Assembly (NCBI RefSeq): GCF_002209535.1
Contig: NZ_NJIG01000005.1
Coordinates: forward strand, 310,001-374,000
Direction of reading: 5' to 3'
Origin: Achromobacter marplatensis
GTDB taxonomy: Bacteria > Pseudomonadota > Gammaproteobacteria > Burkholderiales > Burkholderiaceae_B
Length of the DNA stretch: 64,000 bases
The notes beneath the pieces are model-generated. The model was given only the letters and a program-made list of their open reading frames with translations, was not told where the DNA came from and did no database searches. The translations under genes were made by a program, and so were the position numbers. This document shows, in pieces, positions 33,390-41,348 of the stretch (positions are counted from its first letter, which is position 1; each line of letters begins with the position of its first letter).

Positions 33390-34550
33390 ATGGATCAACG
33401 AGTTGCTGAAGACCTGCCCGTGAACCCTGAAATGGCCGAGCAGCCAGTGAATGAAGCATCACTGCGGACATCCGCAATGAAGTTTCTCGCTTGGGCTCAC
33501 CAGCGGGGTTTGCTTTCGACCGACGCTTATTATCCAGGCGATGGATACGAGGCACCGGTACTCGCAAATGCGACAGATGCTGCAGTATCTCTCCTACGAG
33601 CAAAGCTCATACGCGCCGTTGGAATAAACGTGTCTGTTCCAGAGATAGTGGTATTTCTCCAGCGGGCGGTACCAGGAGTTCGACAAGTACTAACACTGCC
33701 GACTGCTTGTGACGGCATTCAGTTGAAGTATCACCAGGGGCAGCCTGACCCGGTCACACCGTCAGCAGTTGGTCAAGCAGCCAACCCGTGCGCAGTCCAC
33801 CAAGCTCAGGCGGGCGGACAGTTTTATACGTGCGGGAGTTCCATTTCTGTGGGGAACGCGGCCGCCGCCGGAACGCTTGGGTGTCTGGTACGTGATGCCG
33901 CAGGCGATCTTTACGGCCTATCGAACAATCATGTCTCGGGAGGTTGCAATTACGCTCCAGGGGGACTTCCCATTCTGGCTCCTGGCGTAATGGACGTCAG
34001 CCCGAACATGCCACATCCGTTCACCATTGGCACCCACCAGCGCCAGCTTCCGATGAACATGGGGGATCCAACCACTGTAGATACGCTGATCAATCAAGAC
34101 GCCAGTATTTTTAAGATTGTGGCGGTGGATCGGATCTCGTCGATGCAACAAAATAGTTACGACACGCCGGCTGCCAGCATGCCTCTGATGGGCGGCATGC
34201 ATGTCAAAAAGGTCGGCCGAAGCTCCGGCTTTACAGAGGGCGTCGTGTTGGGCGAAATGGTGGGCGCCCACCGTGTAAACTATCAAGCACCGGAGCACGC
34301 TTTCAGCGGCCCCGTGTACTTCGACCGCATGTTTGCAGTGGTGGGTAAGGCAGACCGCTTCTCCGAACCGGGCGACTCTGGGTCGCTAGTGGTACATGAA
34401 GCTCCTGATGGGATTGACTACGCAGTCGGCATCATAGTTGCGGGGTATACCGACAACCGGGCGCCGGGCAATATCGTTTCGCTGATCATGCCCATCGAGC
34501 CTATCTTGGTCAGCTTCAACGTGACTCTTGTTGCTGGCCACAACGTGTGA
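33390..34550 (+). CDS. Trypsin-like serine protease, prophage cargo
   Basis: A 386-residue protein transcribed opposite to the phage structural genes. Residues 150-180 hold TLGCLVRDAAGDLYGLSNNHV with the catalytic His. The Asp is probably in TLINQDASIF, and the nucleophile is in SEPGDSGSLVV near 340. A chymotrypsin-like fold is likely. The first 120 residues have no signal peptide and no recognised domain, so it acts in the cytoplasm. Codon use is less GC-rich than the host genes, consistent with transfer. GTGAGGA precedes the ATG. The substrate is unknown. Confidence 0.75.
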   Translation: MDQRVAEDLPVNPEMAEQPVNEASLRTSAMKFLAWAHQRGLLSTDAYYPGDGYEAPVLANATDAAVSLLRAKLIRAVGINVSVPEIVVFLQRAVPGVRQVLTLPTACDGIQLKYHQGQPDPVTPSAVGQAANPCAVHQAQAGGQFYTCGSSISVGNAAAAGTLGCLVRDAAGDLYGLSNNHVSGGCNYAPGGLPILAPGVMDVSPNMPHPFTIGTHQRQLPMNMGDPTTVDTLINQDASIFKIVAVDRISSMQQNSYDTPAASMPLMGGMHVKKVGRSSGFTEGVVLGEMVGAHRVNYQAPEHAFSGPVYFDRMFAVVGKADRFSEPGDSGSLVVHEAPDGIDYAVGIIVAGYTDNRAPGNIVSLIMPIEPILVSFNVTLVAGHNV

Positions 34551-34560
34551 GAACCAAACC

Positions 34561-34779
34561 ATGGACGCTGCCAGAGAACTTTACGAGAAGCTCGGCACGC
34601 CTCGCGGCCAGTTGACGGTGACGTGGGGCTTAGACCCTTTGGGAAACCGCTTTTTGCAGGTATGGATTCAATCGGGCTTTCCTGTGCGAGGAATACCCTC
34701 TTCGTTTCGTGGGTACAAAGTTGAGTATTCGACAGCACCACAAACGAAGGCGTTTCGCGGCTTCGCACTAGGCATATAG
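34561..34779 (+). CDS. Small 72-residue partner of the protease gene, unknown
   Basis: Begins MDAARELYEKLGTPRGQLTV 10 bases after the protease stop. It contains a beta-rich central region (RFLQVWIQSGFPVRGIPSSFRGYKVEY). No family recognised. The tight spacing suggests an operon with the protease and a possible inhibitor, adaptor or sensor role. Confidence 0.6.
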   Translation: MDAARELYEKLGTPRGQLTVTWGLDPLGNRFLQVWIQSGFPVRGIPSSFRGYKVEYSTAPQTKAFRGFALGI

Positions 34780-34795
34780 ACCTGGCTCATTCGCC

Positions 34796-34994
34796 ATGTG
34801 CTCGCTTTACCGGGCCGACAAGAAGGCCGAGGACGCTATTCCGCGACTATCACCAGGCCGGCAAGGAAAAGCGCATGGTCGTCATCCTGCCGGAGGGCGC
34901 GTACAGCGATTGGCTGACCGCGCCCGCTGACGCCGCCAAAGAATTCCTCGCGCCCTTCCCGGCGGATAAGCTGGTCGCCACCCCGATGAAGTGA
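34796..34994 (+). pseudogene. Internally deleted SRAP (YedK/HMCES-like) gene
   Basis: Starts MCSLYRADKKAEDA, the Cys2 N-terminus typical of SOS-response-associated peptidases, which crosslink abasic sites through that Cys. Then the frame shifts by one at about 34838, and the rest reads as the SRAP C-terminus (FRDYHQAGKEKRMVVILPEG, then DKLVATPMK). The central domain with the active-site Glu/His is missing. A deletion has fused the two ends out of frame. Confidence 0.7.
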
Positions 34995-35014
34995 AGCGGC
35001 GCGAGGCGGACTAT

Positions 35015-35032
35015 ACTGGATATATAACCAGT
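35015..35032. promoter_or_regulatory. LexA-type operator
   Basis: ACTGGATATATAACCAGT fits CTG-N10-CAG with an AT-rich centre. It lies 11 bases before the ATG of the next gene and just after the SRAP remnant, so the downstream gene may be SOS-induced. Confidence 0.6.
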
Positions 35033-35042
35033 GTTCTCCGCC

Positions 35043-35336
35043 ATGACGTTCAAACCTCCCCTCACCCACGCCGACCTCCGGACCATCCGCGAGCGTCAGC
35101 CCTGGAACCCCGATGTGATCGCCCTGCTATGGGAGGTCAAGCGGCTGCGCTCGGTCCTGCTGCGCGCCTACCAACTGTCGGACGACTTCAAGCGCCCGGC
35201 CGGCATCACGGGCGGCCTCTACGACGACTTCATGAAAGGGCTGCGGGAAGAACCCTGTGTCATCGAGCGAGACAAGGACGTCCAGGAAATGATGGAAACG
35301 CCGGACAAGCTGCGCAAGGGGATGGCGCCGCGTTAG
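35043..35336 (+). CDS. Hypothetical 97-residue phage protein behind a LexA-type box
   Basis: Reads MTFKPPLTHADLRTIRERQP, then VIALLWEVKRLRSVLLRAYQLSDDF. It is soluble and partly helical, with no known family. GTG at 35031 is an alternative start but would lie inside the operator. It follows the SRAP remnant; the two may once have formed one SOS-regulated unit. Confidence 0.6.
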   Translation: MTFKPPLTHADLRTIRERQPWNPDVIALLWEVKRLRSVLLRAYQLSDDFKRPAGITGGLYDDFMKGLREEPCVIERDKDVQEMMETPDKLRKGMAPR

Positions 35337-35535
35337 AAACAAGGTGCCTGACTCGCAGTGTTCAAGTAGGCCAGATTTGGCTGCGAAGCTATGCGATCAC
35401 TCGGACAATTGAGCGCGGCGCGCTTGCTCATCACGCTGGCCAAACTCAGCCCAGACGCAATGTCTGGCCAAAGTTACGTGTTGACGGCTTCGTCAATTTT
35501 GAGTAAATTCCGCTTAGCCCTTCGTTCAGCGAACG

Positions 35536-35552
35536 CCCAAGTTCCACTTGGG
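35536..35552. repeat. Perfect 7-bp hairpin in the 35.3-35.6 kb spacer
   Basis: CCCAAGT TCC ACTTGGG. The spacer 35340-35580 has no coding potential I trust. A smaller hairpin (CGTTC AG CGAACG) lies just upstream. Confidence 0.4.
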
Positions 35553-35580
35553 ACACTTATGTAGCTGGCGCGGGGCTTTT

Positions 35581-36414
35581 CTATTTCCGCTTGGCAAATT
35601 GGGGCCGAATCTCAAGCTCCGCGGGCTTGAAAAGCCAATGACGATACGGATGTTGCCAACGCATCTCTGGCTCCCCACCAGTGCTAATCCCGATGTTGAA
35701 ATTGGGATACATCTCTCTAATTCGGCCGTTGATGTGCTTGTAAACAGCCTCTTTTGCCCTAGTTCGCTTCCCTCGTACTCGAGCGCCCTCCGGCTTCTCC
35801 TTGTGCTTTTCGTTCAGACGAAACTGCATTGCACCGAGAACAACGTCGAGGCACTGCAAAAGCACATGTTCCTTCGAATCTACCTCAGCTAGTTGGTCCT
35901 CAGCGATCGTCAATCCGGCGCCTCGGAATGCTTGGCTGCCATTGAGCCCGGACACATACCCCTTAAATGCGAGGCACTTTTCATCGGTATCCGGAAGTTT
36001 GTCAAAATAAATGCGCACCTTCGCCGGCCCAAGATCGCCGCCACAATATCGGAAGCCGAAGGCATGTTTGACAAACTGATAGTAAAGCAGAAAGAAACTA
36101 TTTTCCCGTTGAGCCGGCGTAAGTTTCTTGGCTCCGAAATAGTTCTGAGTGAACATGACGCGCATTTTTAGCTTGCCTGCGCGCATTAGCGCAAAGGTTT
36201 CGTCCATCAGCTCCATGTACTTACCGGCATAGGCCTCGGTGATTTTTTGCCATTTGACTTCAGCCCCCAGATTCAGACGATTCTTGGCCGCCTGCAGAGT
36301 CGTAATCACTTCATGAAGGTGAGCGGACTCGACCAACACTCCTCCATAAAAATTCGCGAAATGCTTGCCTGAAATATCAGACTCGTCGCAATAAAGAATC
36401 AGCTCACGGGACAT
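35581..36414 (-). CDS. DUF3800 domain protein, prophage cargo
   Basis: A 277-residue protein. The N-terminus MSRELILYCDESDISGKHF carries the DES motif of DUF3800. Further acidic residues (EVKWQKITEAY, DKLPDTDEK, EHVLLQCLDVVLGAMQF) follow in the family order. The fold is thought to be RNase H-like, and members occur in phages and defence islands; the reaction is not established. It is lower in GC than neighbours and lies in the leftmost cargo zone, upstream of the lysis genes. Confidence 0.8.
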   Translation of the reverse strand: MSRELILYCDESDISGKHFANFYGGVLVESAHLHEVITTLQAAKNRLNLGAEVKWQKITEAYAGKYMELMDETFALMRAGKLKMRVMFTQNYFGAKKLTPAQRENSFFLLYYQFVKHAFGFRYCGGDLGPAKVRIYFDKLPDTDEKCLAFKGYVSGLNGSQAFRGAGLTIAEDQLAEVDSKEHVLLQCLDVVLGAMQFRLNEKHKEKPEGARVRGKRTRAKEAVYKHINGRIREMYPNFNIGISTGGEPEMRWQHPYRHWLFKPAELEIRPQFAKRK

Positions 36415-36597
36415 ATTGTTTGTTCTAAGCCGCTAAATGGGATTGCCCATTCTACCCATTGCGTACAATTCCAGGCACGAGAGCAAACCAAGCCATTGGT
36501 TCTGGCTGGCCCAACGCGCGGAGAGGGTCTAGCTCCGAGCAAGCTGCGTAAGAGACTGGCGCCCCGTAGAAAGCGCCGAAAGCTCATAGACCGACGC

Positions 36598-36630
36598 GTT
36601 AACAGTAAGACAAAAACCAAAACTGTTAAC
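36598..36630. repeat. Perfect 9-bp inverted repeat before a small reading frame
   Basis: GTTAACAGT, 15-base spacer, ACTGTTAAC. It ends 13 bases before the ATG at 36644 and covers the place expected for an operator or a leader hairpin. Confidence 0.6.
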
Positions 36631-36643
36631 TCTAGGAGCGTCA

Positions 36644-36775
36644 ATGAGCTTTTTCTTTTGCCGAGCATTCATCACCGTCCGCCTCAAACCCTGGGCCTTT
36701 ATTTCTTTGTGCGCGCTGTTTGAGCCTCGCCTCGGAGAGTTGGCCTTATCGATTGCGCGCCTGGCATGCTGCTAA
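36644..36775 (+). CDS. Candidate 43-residue hydrophobic small protein
   Basis: MSFFFCRAFITVRLKPWAFI at the start, ending in an Ala/Cys-rich segment (IARLACC). TAGGAG lies five bases before the ATG. It overlaps the antisense i-spanin 3' end by 30 bases. The size and partial hydrophobicity recall type I toxins, but there is no clear family match. The start is supported by the Shine-Dalgarno site and the inverted repeat directly upstream. Confidence 0.35.
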   Translation: MSFFFCRAFITVRLKPWAFISLCALFEPRLGELALSIARLACC

Positions 36776-37261
36776 CTGCGCTGTCATTCGCTGGATCCCA
36801 GCCCGGAGGGCGAAATAATCCGATCGAGCAGCGGGAGCAAGTTCGGCGCGGGCTCCATCACCCATGCCGGCGCCGGCTCCGGTTTTGGGCACTCCACTGC
36901 CGGCGGCGGGGCAGGTGGCAGCGACGTGCAGCCGCTGGCGCCCAGTGTCAACATCAGCCCGTAGGCCGTCATCCTGAACTTGCGCATTGCGCATCCCCCC
37001 GTAAGCGGCCCATTCGGCCTTGGCATTCCGTTCGTTGATCTGGCCAACTTCCGCGACGCGCTGCGCCAGGATCTCGCGCGCATGGCGCTGCGCCTCGGCG
37101 ACAAGGGCCGACCGATCGGCCTGCATTGCCGCAATCTCGGCGCCATAGCGCCAGCTCTGCGCCTTCCAAGCCGCTCCGCCGGCCACGATGGCGCCCACCG
37201 CCAGAGCCGCGGCGTAGCCCTTCCAACCGGCCAAGGTGGCAACGTTCGACAGCGCGCTCAT
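36746..37261 (-). CDS. Rz-like i-spanin
   Basis: A 171-residue inner-membrane protein. The helix at residues 13-33 (GWKGYAAALAVGAIVAGGAAW) is followed by a long periplasmic coiled coil (EIAAMQADRSALVAEAQRHAREI). It pairs with an outer-membrane Rz1 lipoprotein to fuse the membranes in the last lysis step. Rz1 is encoded within it in another frame (36784-36987). Its start overlaps the endolysin stop. Confidence 0.8.
   Translation of the reverse strand: MSALSNVATLAGWKGYAAALAVGAIVAGGAAWKAQSWRYGAEIAAMQADRSALVAEAQRHAREILAQRVAEVGQINERNAKAEWAAYGGMRNAQVQDDGLRADVDTGRQRLHVAATCPAAGSGVPKTGAGAGMGDGARAELAPAARSDYFALRAGIQRMTAQLAACQARNR
36784..36987 (-). CDS. Rz1-like o-spanin lipoprotein embedded in the i-spanin gene
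   Basis: A 67-residue protein reading MRKFRMTAYGLMLTLGASGC at the start. LGASGC is a lipobox with the Cys at residue 20. The mature part is proline-rich (SLPPAPPPAVECPKPEP), as is normal for Rz1. It lies completely inside the Rz gene in a shifted frame, the lambda arrangement. Confidence 0.8.
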   Translation of the reverse strand: MRKFRMTAYGLMLTLGASGCTSLPPAPPPAVECPKPEPAPAWVMEPAPNLLPLLDRIISPSGLGSSE

Positions 37262-37758
37262 GGCACCACCTCGGCCACGGCCTGGCGGTAGAAGTCCGGC
37301 CAGGTCTGCGGGTGCGGCTTGCCGGGGCGCCAGGTGCGCAGGTACAGCGCCCAGGCGGCATCCGCGTCACCCACAGCCGGCAGGCGGCCGGGATCGCTCC
37401 ATAGAAGCAGACGCGCCAGGCCAGCGGCCAGAACATCGTCGTTCTCGATTGCATCCCACACAGCCGCATCACGGGCCGGAACGCCGCGCGCTTGATACAG
37501 AGCCGCGGCGGCCGCGCTGGTGGCGGTGTGCAGGCGGACGCCATGCACCATGCCCCCGCCCTGCTCCGCTTGCCAGAAACTCTTGGCCGGGCCGGTCGGG
37601 CGCGGCGGGTTGCCCACGAGCTGGCGGCGATGTTCGAACCGGCTTTCCTGCAAGCCGATGGCCAGCAGCATCACGCGCGCGGCCGGCGTGTCCATCTTGG
37701 CCGGCAGCATCGCCAGCGCGGGGGTGATCGCCTCGTCCGTAATCGTCTTCAGATCCAC
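37258..37758 (-). CDS. Endolysin, lysozyme-like
   Basis: A 166-residue protein. LLAIGLQESRFEHRRQLVGN puts a probable catalytic Glu near residue 38, followed by GPAKSFWQAEQGGG and ALYLRTWRPGKPH, a pattern of phage muramidase / lytic transglycosylase-like enzymes. The GTG start at 37758 has GGGGAGGGG five bases upstream; a second GTG at 37764 has no room for a ribosome site. It lies two bases after the holin stop and overlaps the i-spanin start. Confidence 0.72.
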   Translation of the reverse strand: MDLKTITDEAITPALAMLPAKMDTPAARVMLLAIGLQESRFEHRRQLVGNPPRPTGPAKSFWQAEQGGGMVHGVRLHTATSAAAAALYQARGVPARDAAVWDAIENDDVLAAGLARLLLWSDPGRLPAVGDADAAWALYLRTWRPGKPHPQTWPDFYRQAVAEVVP

Positions 37759-37760
37759 AA

Positions 37761-38234
37761 TCACCCCTCCCCACCAGGTCGCACGCCGAGAATCTTCGTG
37801 CGCACCTCGGCCAGCCATTCAAGCAGCCCTTTTTGGCGCATGCTTGCCATCCATCGCATATACGCCCCCAACACCCACCACGCAGGTAAGCCGGCCAGCA
37901 GCATGCTCGGCCCCAACACATAGAACTTGGCCAGCAACGCGTCATCGGTGCCGGCGCCGTGTTGCGACAGCCAGATCATTGCGTCCATCAGCCCCGGCTT
38001 CCAGGCGATGACGCCTGCGGCGAGTGCCGGACCGAACATGAACGAGCAGGCAACCGTCGAAATCGTGCGGACCGTGAACTCGCGCGCGGACTGCGGCGGC
38101 ATGATCAGCAAGCCCAGCATGGCCGCCACCGCCGCCGGCACGCCATACGCCATCGCGACCTTCAAAGCCGCGAGGCCTCCCAGCCCCGTAGAACCTGGTT
38201 CCATAGTTGCACTGCTCCTGTAGACGGTGCGCAT
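37761..38234 (-). CDS. Phage holin with three membrane helices
   Basis: A 157-residue protein with helices near residues 27-47 (AMAYGVPAAVAAMLGLLIM), 58-80 (ISTVACSFMFGPALAAGVIAW) and 105-128 (FYVLGPSMLLAGLPAWWVLG), and a charged C-terminus. GGGAGG precedes the ATG. A second Met (MEPGSTG) lies 10 codons downstream; the longer form carries two extra Arg residues, as in the dual-start S holin of lambda. It is followed by the endolysin. Confidence 0.75.
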   Translation of the reverse strand: MRTVYRSSATMEPGSTGLGGLAALKVAMAYGVPAAVAAMLGLLIMPPQSAREFTVRTISTVACSFMFGPALAAGVIAWKPGLMDAMIWLSQHGAGTDDALLAKFYVLGPSMLLAGLPAWWVLGAYMRWMASMRQKGLLEWLAEVRTKILGVRPGGEG

Positions 38235-38295
38235 GATTGCCTCCCGTATGGACGAAAAAAATCCCGCCGGAGCGGGTTGTGTCATCGCGCACCGA

Positions 38296-38637
38296 TCAAG
38301 CCGGTATGGATGGCACCGGCTCCACTTGCGTCAGCCAATCCGGCAACGGCCCCCAACCGGGGTAGCTGACATTGCCGCCGGCCCCATCAAGCACGGCGCC
38401 GATCGAGTACGACGCGCCCGTCTCCACCACCCACACCGGCGTGGTGCGAAAGTCTTCCACCATGACCCACGCGTCATCCACTCGACGCGGCCACTTACCC
38501 GAAGACGGCTTCGGCGGCTCGTCTTCATAAGCTCCATAGGGGATGTTGAACGCGCCGGGCGTCAGGTCCAACTCGTTGGCGACGGACCGGAACAAGAGCA
38601 GACCTTCGTTGTCAGTCTGGAATACGATTTTTTGCAT
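38296..38637 (-). CDS. Probable tail fiber assembly protein
   Basis: A 113-residue protein, MQKIVFQTDNEGLLLFRSVANELD at the start, with two aromatic-rich repeats (WVMVEDFRTTPVWVVETG). It sits just after the fiber gene, the normal place of a fiber chaperone. The match to a named family is weak. Confidence 0.55.
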   Translation of the reverse strand: MQKIVFQTDNEGLLLFRSVANELDLTPGAFNIPYGAYEDEPPKPSSGKWPRRVDDAWVMVEDFRTTPVWVVETGASYSIGAVLDGAGGNVSYPGWGPLPDWLTQVEPVPSIPA

Positions 38638-38655
38638 ACGGCAGTCTCCTAGTTA

Positions 38656-39576
38656 TCAGACGTGGATGCGAGGGTGGTAAGCAGCGTTAGCGGGCCGTGT
38701 CTCCGTAGATGTGCGAGCGACCCGGCTCGCATCAAAGCTCACGGTGTTTTGAGTAAGGGGTGATGCATTGGAAACCATGCGGGCCGCTCCGGTCGATCCT
38801 GCGGCGGTAACGACGTTGAATGCACCGCTGGGCGTATTGAGGATCGGCGCGCTGCCGGTGTCATCCGGCCGCAATTGCAATTGACCGGATATTTGTTGCA
38901 AGGCATCAGCCTGCTTGCTGCCGAGCGCCCTCGCATTTGCAGAGTCAACATCTGTGCCGGAGAAACGGCGGAACATGTTGCGCAAATCAGGGGTCCGAAA
39001 TTGCGTGCTGTTGACGTCCACGAAGTAGTGAGCACCACGGTTTGCATCCCAAACTGTCTGGGTCACCACCAGTGCATTCTCTTTGGCGTAGCCCCACAGC
39101 CTTGCGTATGACGCCTTCGACAACAACCCACCAATTGCATCCACCTCGCTTATCAGCGGAACCGCCGTGTGCCCATCCAGAGGTCGACCACAGAGCGAAG
39201 ACCGGTAGCCGTTGAAATAGGCACTCGCAGACCAGCGCCACACCTCTTCGCACTCGGCGACGATGATCGGGCCGATGTCTTGCGCGGGGAGCGTCGTAAT
39301 GGAGAAAATCGGCGGTCGGTTTTCGAGAGCCGCGGCAATCATCTTCTGGATCGCCTTTAACAGCAATGTGTTGTCGCTGCGATTCAGCACAAGGCCGCTG
39401 CCCTGGATGACCCCGGTCAACTCTTCCTGCATAGCGTTAAACGCATATGCCGGCCATTGCGTCGCGGGCTTGTTCGTCGCCGGATTGCCATCGGTCGCCC
39501 ACCCGGGTGTGCCCGCGGCGGGCGCCGTGTCGGCCTGCTCCTTGATGACGGTGTAGGGTGCAATCAAGAGATCCAT
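38656..39576 (-). CDS. Tail fiber / collar-type fiber protein
   Basis: A 306-residue protein. The N-terminus (YTVIKEQADTAPAAGTPGWATDGNPATNKPATQWPAYAFN) matches the baseplate-attachment part of Mu/P2-like fibers. The C-terminal half has the collar region (RTPDLRNMFRRFSGTDVD) and Gly/Ser-rich trimerising sequence. It contacts the host surface receptor. It directly follows the gp48-like gene. Confidence 0.8.
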   Translation of the reverse strand: MDLLIAPYTVIKEQADTAPAAGTPGWATDGNPATNKPATQWPAYAFNAMQEELTGVIQGSGLVLNRSDNTLLLKAIQKMIAAALENRPPIFSITTLPAQDIGPIIVAECEEVWRWSASAYFNGYRSSLCGRPLDGHTAVPLISEVDAIGGLLSKASYARLWGYAKENALVVTQTVWDANRGAHYFVDVNSTQFRTPDLRNMFRRFSGTDVDSANARALGSKQADALQQISGQLQLRPDDTGSAPILNTPSGAFNVVTAAGSTGAARMVSNASPLTQNTVSFDASRVARTSTETRPANAAYHPRIHV

Positions 39577-40173
39577 TCAGCTTTGCTCCAAATACGAGAA
39601 ATTGAGCAAGGTGTGCGCGGGCTTGGCGGCCAGCAACTCACATTGCAAAACGTTGTTGTTCCAGTATGAAAAAGGACCGCCGAACGAATCGCCGAAATGC
39701 AGGCGATTGACGGTAAAGGTCGGCGCGTCCACCTCCCATGCATGTGCCCAGTCCTTTCCCCCGAAGTGCGTCCCAAATCGCTTTCCAAATCGGGAGGGCA
39801 TAAATTGCCTCACCGCCACCCCGTAGCCCAGGCTCCTAGCCAAGCCAATGAAGTACGGGATTGACTGGCCGCCGGTGGCGGTAAGCCGCGCAACTACCTG
39901 CGCCCGGCGAGCTTGGATCGTGGGAGCAGGGCCGGCGCAAGGGTCGGGCAGTCCCATGGTCAGCTCCCACTCGGGAAGCAGTTCGTAGGTCGACCCAGGG
40001 AATGCGTCGACAAGTAGTTGATTTGCACGAGCCGTGCTGGTTTCATAGACCGTCACCAAGCCGAGCAACGCACGGCCTTGGACGCTGCTGACATCTCGCG
40101 ACCAGACCCGCCCCCGAGGCAGAAGACTCATGAATGCCTGGAGGAAGTCCCCAGCTCGCAGTTTCATACCCAT
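39577..40173 (-). CDS. Mu gp48-like tail protein (YmfQ/DUF2313)
   Basis: A 198-residue protein. LRAGDFLQAFMSLLPRGRVWSRD at the start is the gp48 signature, with the PRGRVW block. It connects baseplate to fiber in Mu-like tails. ATG at 40173 or 40167 are both possible; AAGGGG precedes the first. Overlaps the gp47-like gene. Confidence 0.8.
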   Translation of the reverse strand: MGMKLRAGDFLQAFMSLLPRGRVWSRDVSSVQGRALLGLVTVYETSTARANQLLVDAFPGSTYELLPEWELTMGLPDPCAGPAPTIQARRAQVVARLTATGGQSIPYFIGLARSLGYGVAVRQFMPSRFGKRFGTHFGGKDWAHAWEVDAPTFTVNRLHFGDSFGGPFSYWNNNVLQCELLAAKPAHTLLNFSYLEQS

Positions 40174-40183
40174 ACCTCGCCCC

Positions 40184-41347
40184 TTATAGGTAGGTGACCC
40201 CACCAAGCGTTGCCAGCTGCCCAATTTCGTTCGTGACATTGCCCGGGTACACGGTCACAACGCCATTCACCGTGCCGGCGACCTCGACCAGAAGCCAACC
40301 TGAAGCGCCCGAGACGCTGTTAATCGCCCCCTCGATGTCATTACGGTTGATCGCCCCTCCGCGGGCATCGCCTGTTCGGAACAGCACATCGGCCAGCGCG
40401 GCAGCAATCGCGCTTCGAGTTGATGCGCCAGCACCAGACAACCCAGACAGTTTGAAGTGCAAGCTGTTATCAACTGGCGCACATGCGAACACGAGCGCCG
40501 TGACAGGCTGCAGGCCGATCAGAGCGTCGGCCAGCACCAGCTGGTCCCCCGTCCCGATCACGTCGCGCGGCAGGCCGTCAGGCCCCTGATCGTGCTGCGA
40601 TACGCCATTGGATCCCTGAGGAAAGCCGCCGTGTTGGGACTGCGCTGTATCCAGCATGAACCGCAAGACCACGGTGCCAGGCCCCATACCGTTGGGCGAA
40701 CACCAGGCGCGACTGACCCCGGGCACTGCGAGCGCCCAACGAACGTAGTCGTCCCGATTGCCGCCGTGTGGCGTCTCCTGATATGCCGCGATCACCCGCT
40801 CGCTGTATGCGTCCTGCGACTCCACATCGGCCCCGGTTGAGACTGCCCCCATGACCGTGCCCGTGGATTGCACGCCGCTGATGGTTGAGGACAGGGTCAC
40901 CGGCGTACCCGCGGGGCAGTTGCCCTCAATACCAGCCGCTACAGCACGAAGGACGACTACCGCCTTTCCATCCGGCCCAATCTCCTTCGTTTCTCCGACG
41001 GTGTAGGCGCCTCCGTCCGCACGCTTGACCTCTATCCCGGCGCTGATGACAACTCCAACTGTGCCGCTGAACTGCGCCGTTACCACAGCCGCTACAGCGT
41101 CCTTCCGAAATACATTCTTCATCGCCCCCCAGCCCGCGAGGTACTCGTCTGTCGCGGTCCAGGGAACTGCCTGCTTTGAAATCCAATCGATATAGCCGAA
41201 GTGCAGATGTGCAAGTCCTGCTTGGGCCACCCCCAGCACGCGCAAGACCGCCTTGCGCAGTAGTGCGTTCGCCCCATCAAGGGTCGCGTTGATATCTGCC
41301 AGAACCTGATTCCTCAGTTCTGACAGCGTAGGACGAGAAAAAGGCAT
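40184..41347 (-). CDS. Baseplate J-like protein (Mu gp47)
   Basis: A 387-residue wedge protein. The N-terminus MPFSRPTLSELRNQVLADIN and the block GADVESQDAYSERVIAAYQETPHGGNRDDYVRWALAVPGVSRAW are diagnostic of the J family. It links the baseplate hub to the fibers. The upstream open frame is not used; the ATG at 41345-41347 gives the family start. It overlaps the gp46-like gene end. Confidence 0.88.
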   Translation of the reverse strand: MPFSRPTLSELRNQVLADINATLDGANALLRKAVLRVLGVAQAGLAHLHFGYIDWISKQAVPWTATDEYLAGWGAMKNVFRKDAVAAVVTAQFSGTVGVVISAGIEVKRADGGAYTVGETKEIGPDGKAVVVLRAVAAGIEGNCPAGTPVTLSSTISGVQSTGTVMGAVSTGADVESQDAYSERVIAAYQETPHGGNRDDYVRWALAVPGVSRAWCSPNGMGPGTVVLRFMLDTAQSQHGGFPQGSNGVSQHDQGPDGLPRDVIGTGDQLVLADALIGLQPVTALVFACAPVDNSLHFKLSGLSGAGASTRSAIAAALADVLFRTGDARGGAINRNDIEGAINSVSGASGWLLVEVAGTVNGVVTVYPGNVTNEIGQLATLGGVTYL

Positions 41348-41348
41348 A

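Noticed and set aside
34836-35086. Minus-strand open frames over the SRAP remnant
   Set aside because: The plus strand reads clearly as SRAP N- and C-terminal segments; the minus frames have no recognisable features.
36399-36723. Two overlapping open frames in the gap between DUF3800 and the spanin gene
   Set aside because: Neither has a ribosome site or recognisable sequence; the 43-codon frame inside this gap is the only one with a Shine-Dalgarno site.
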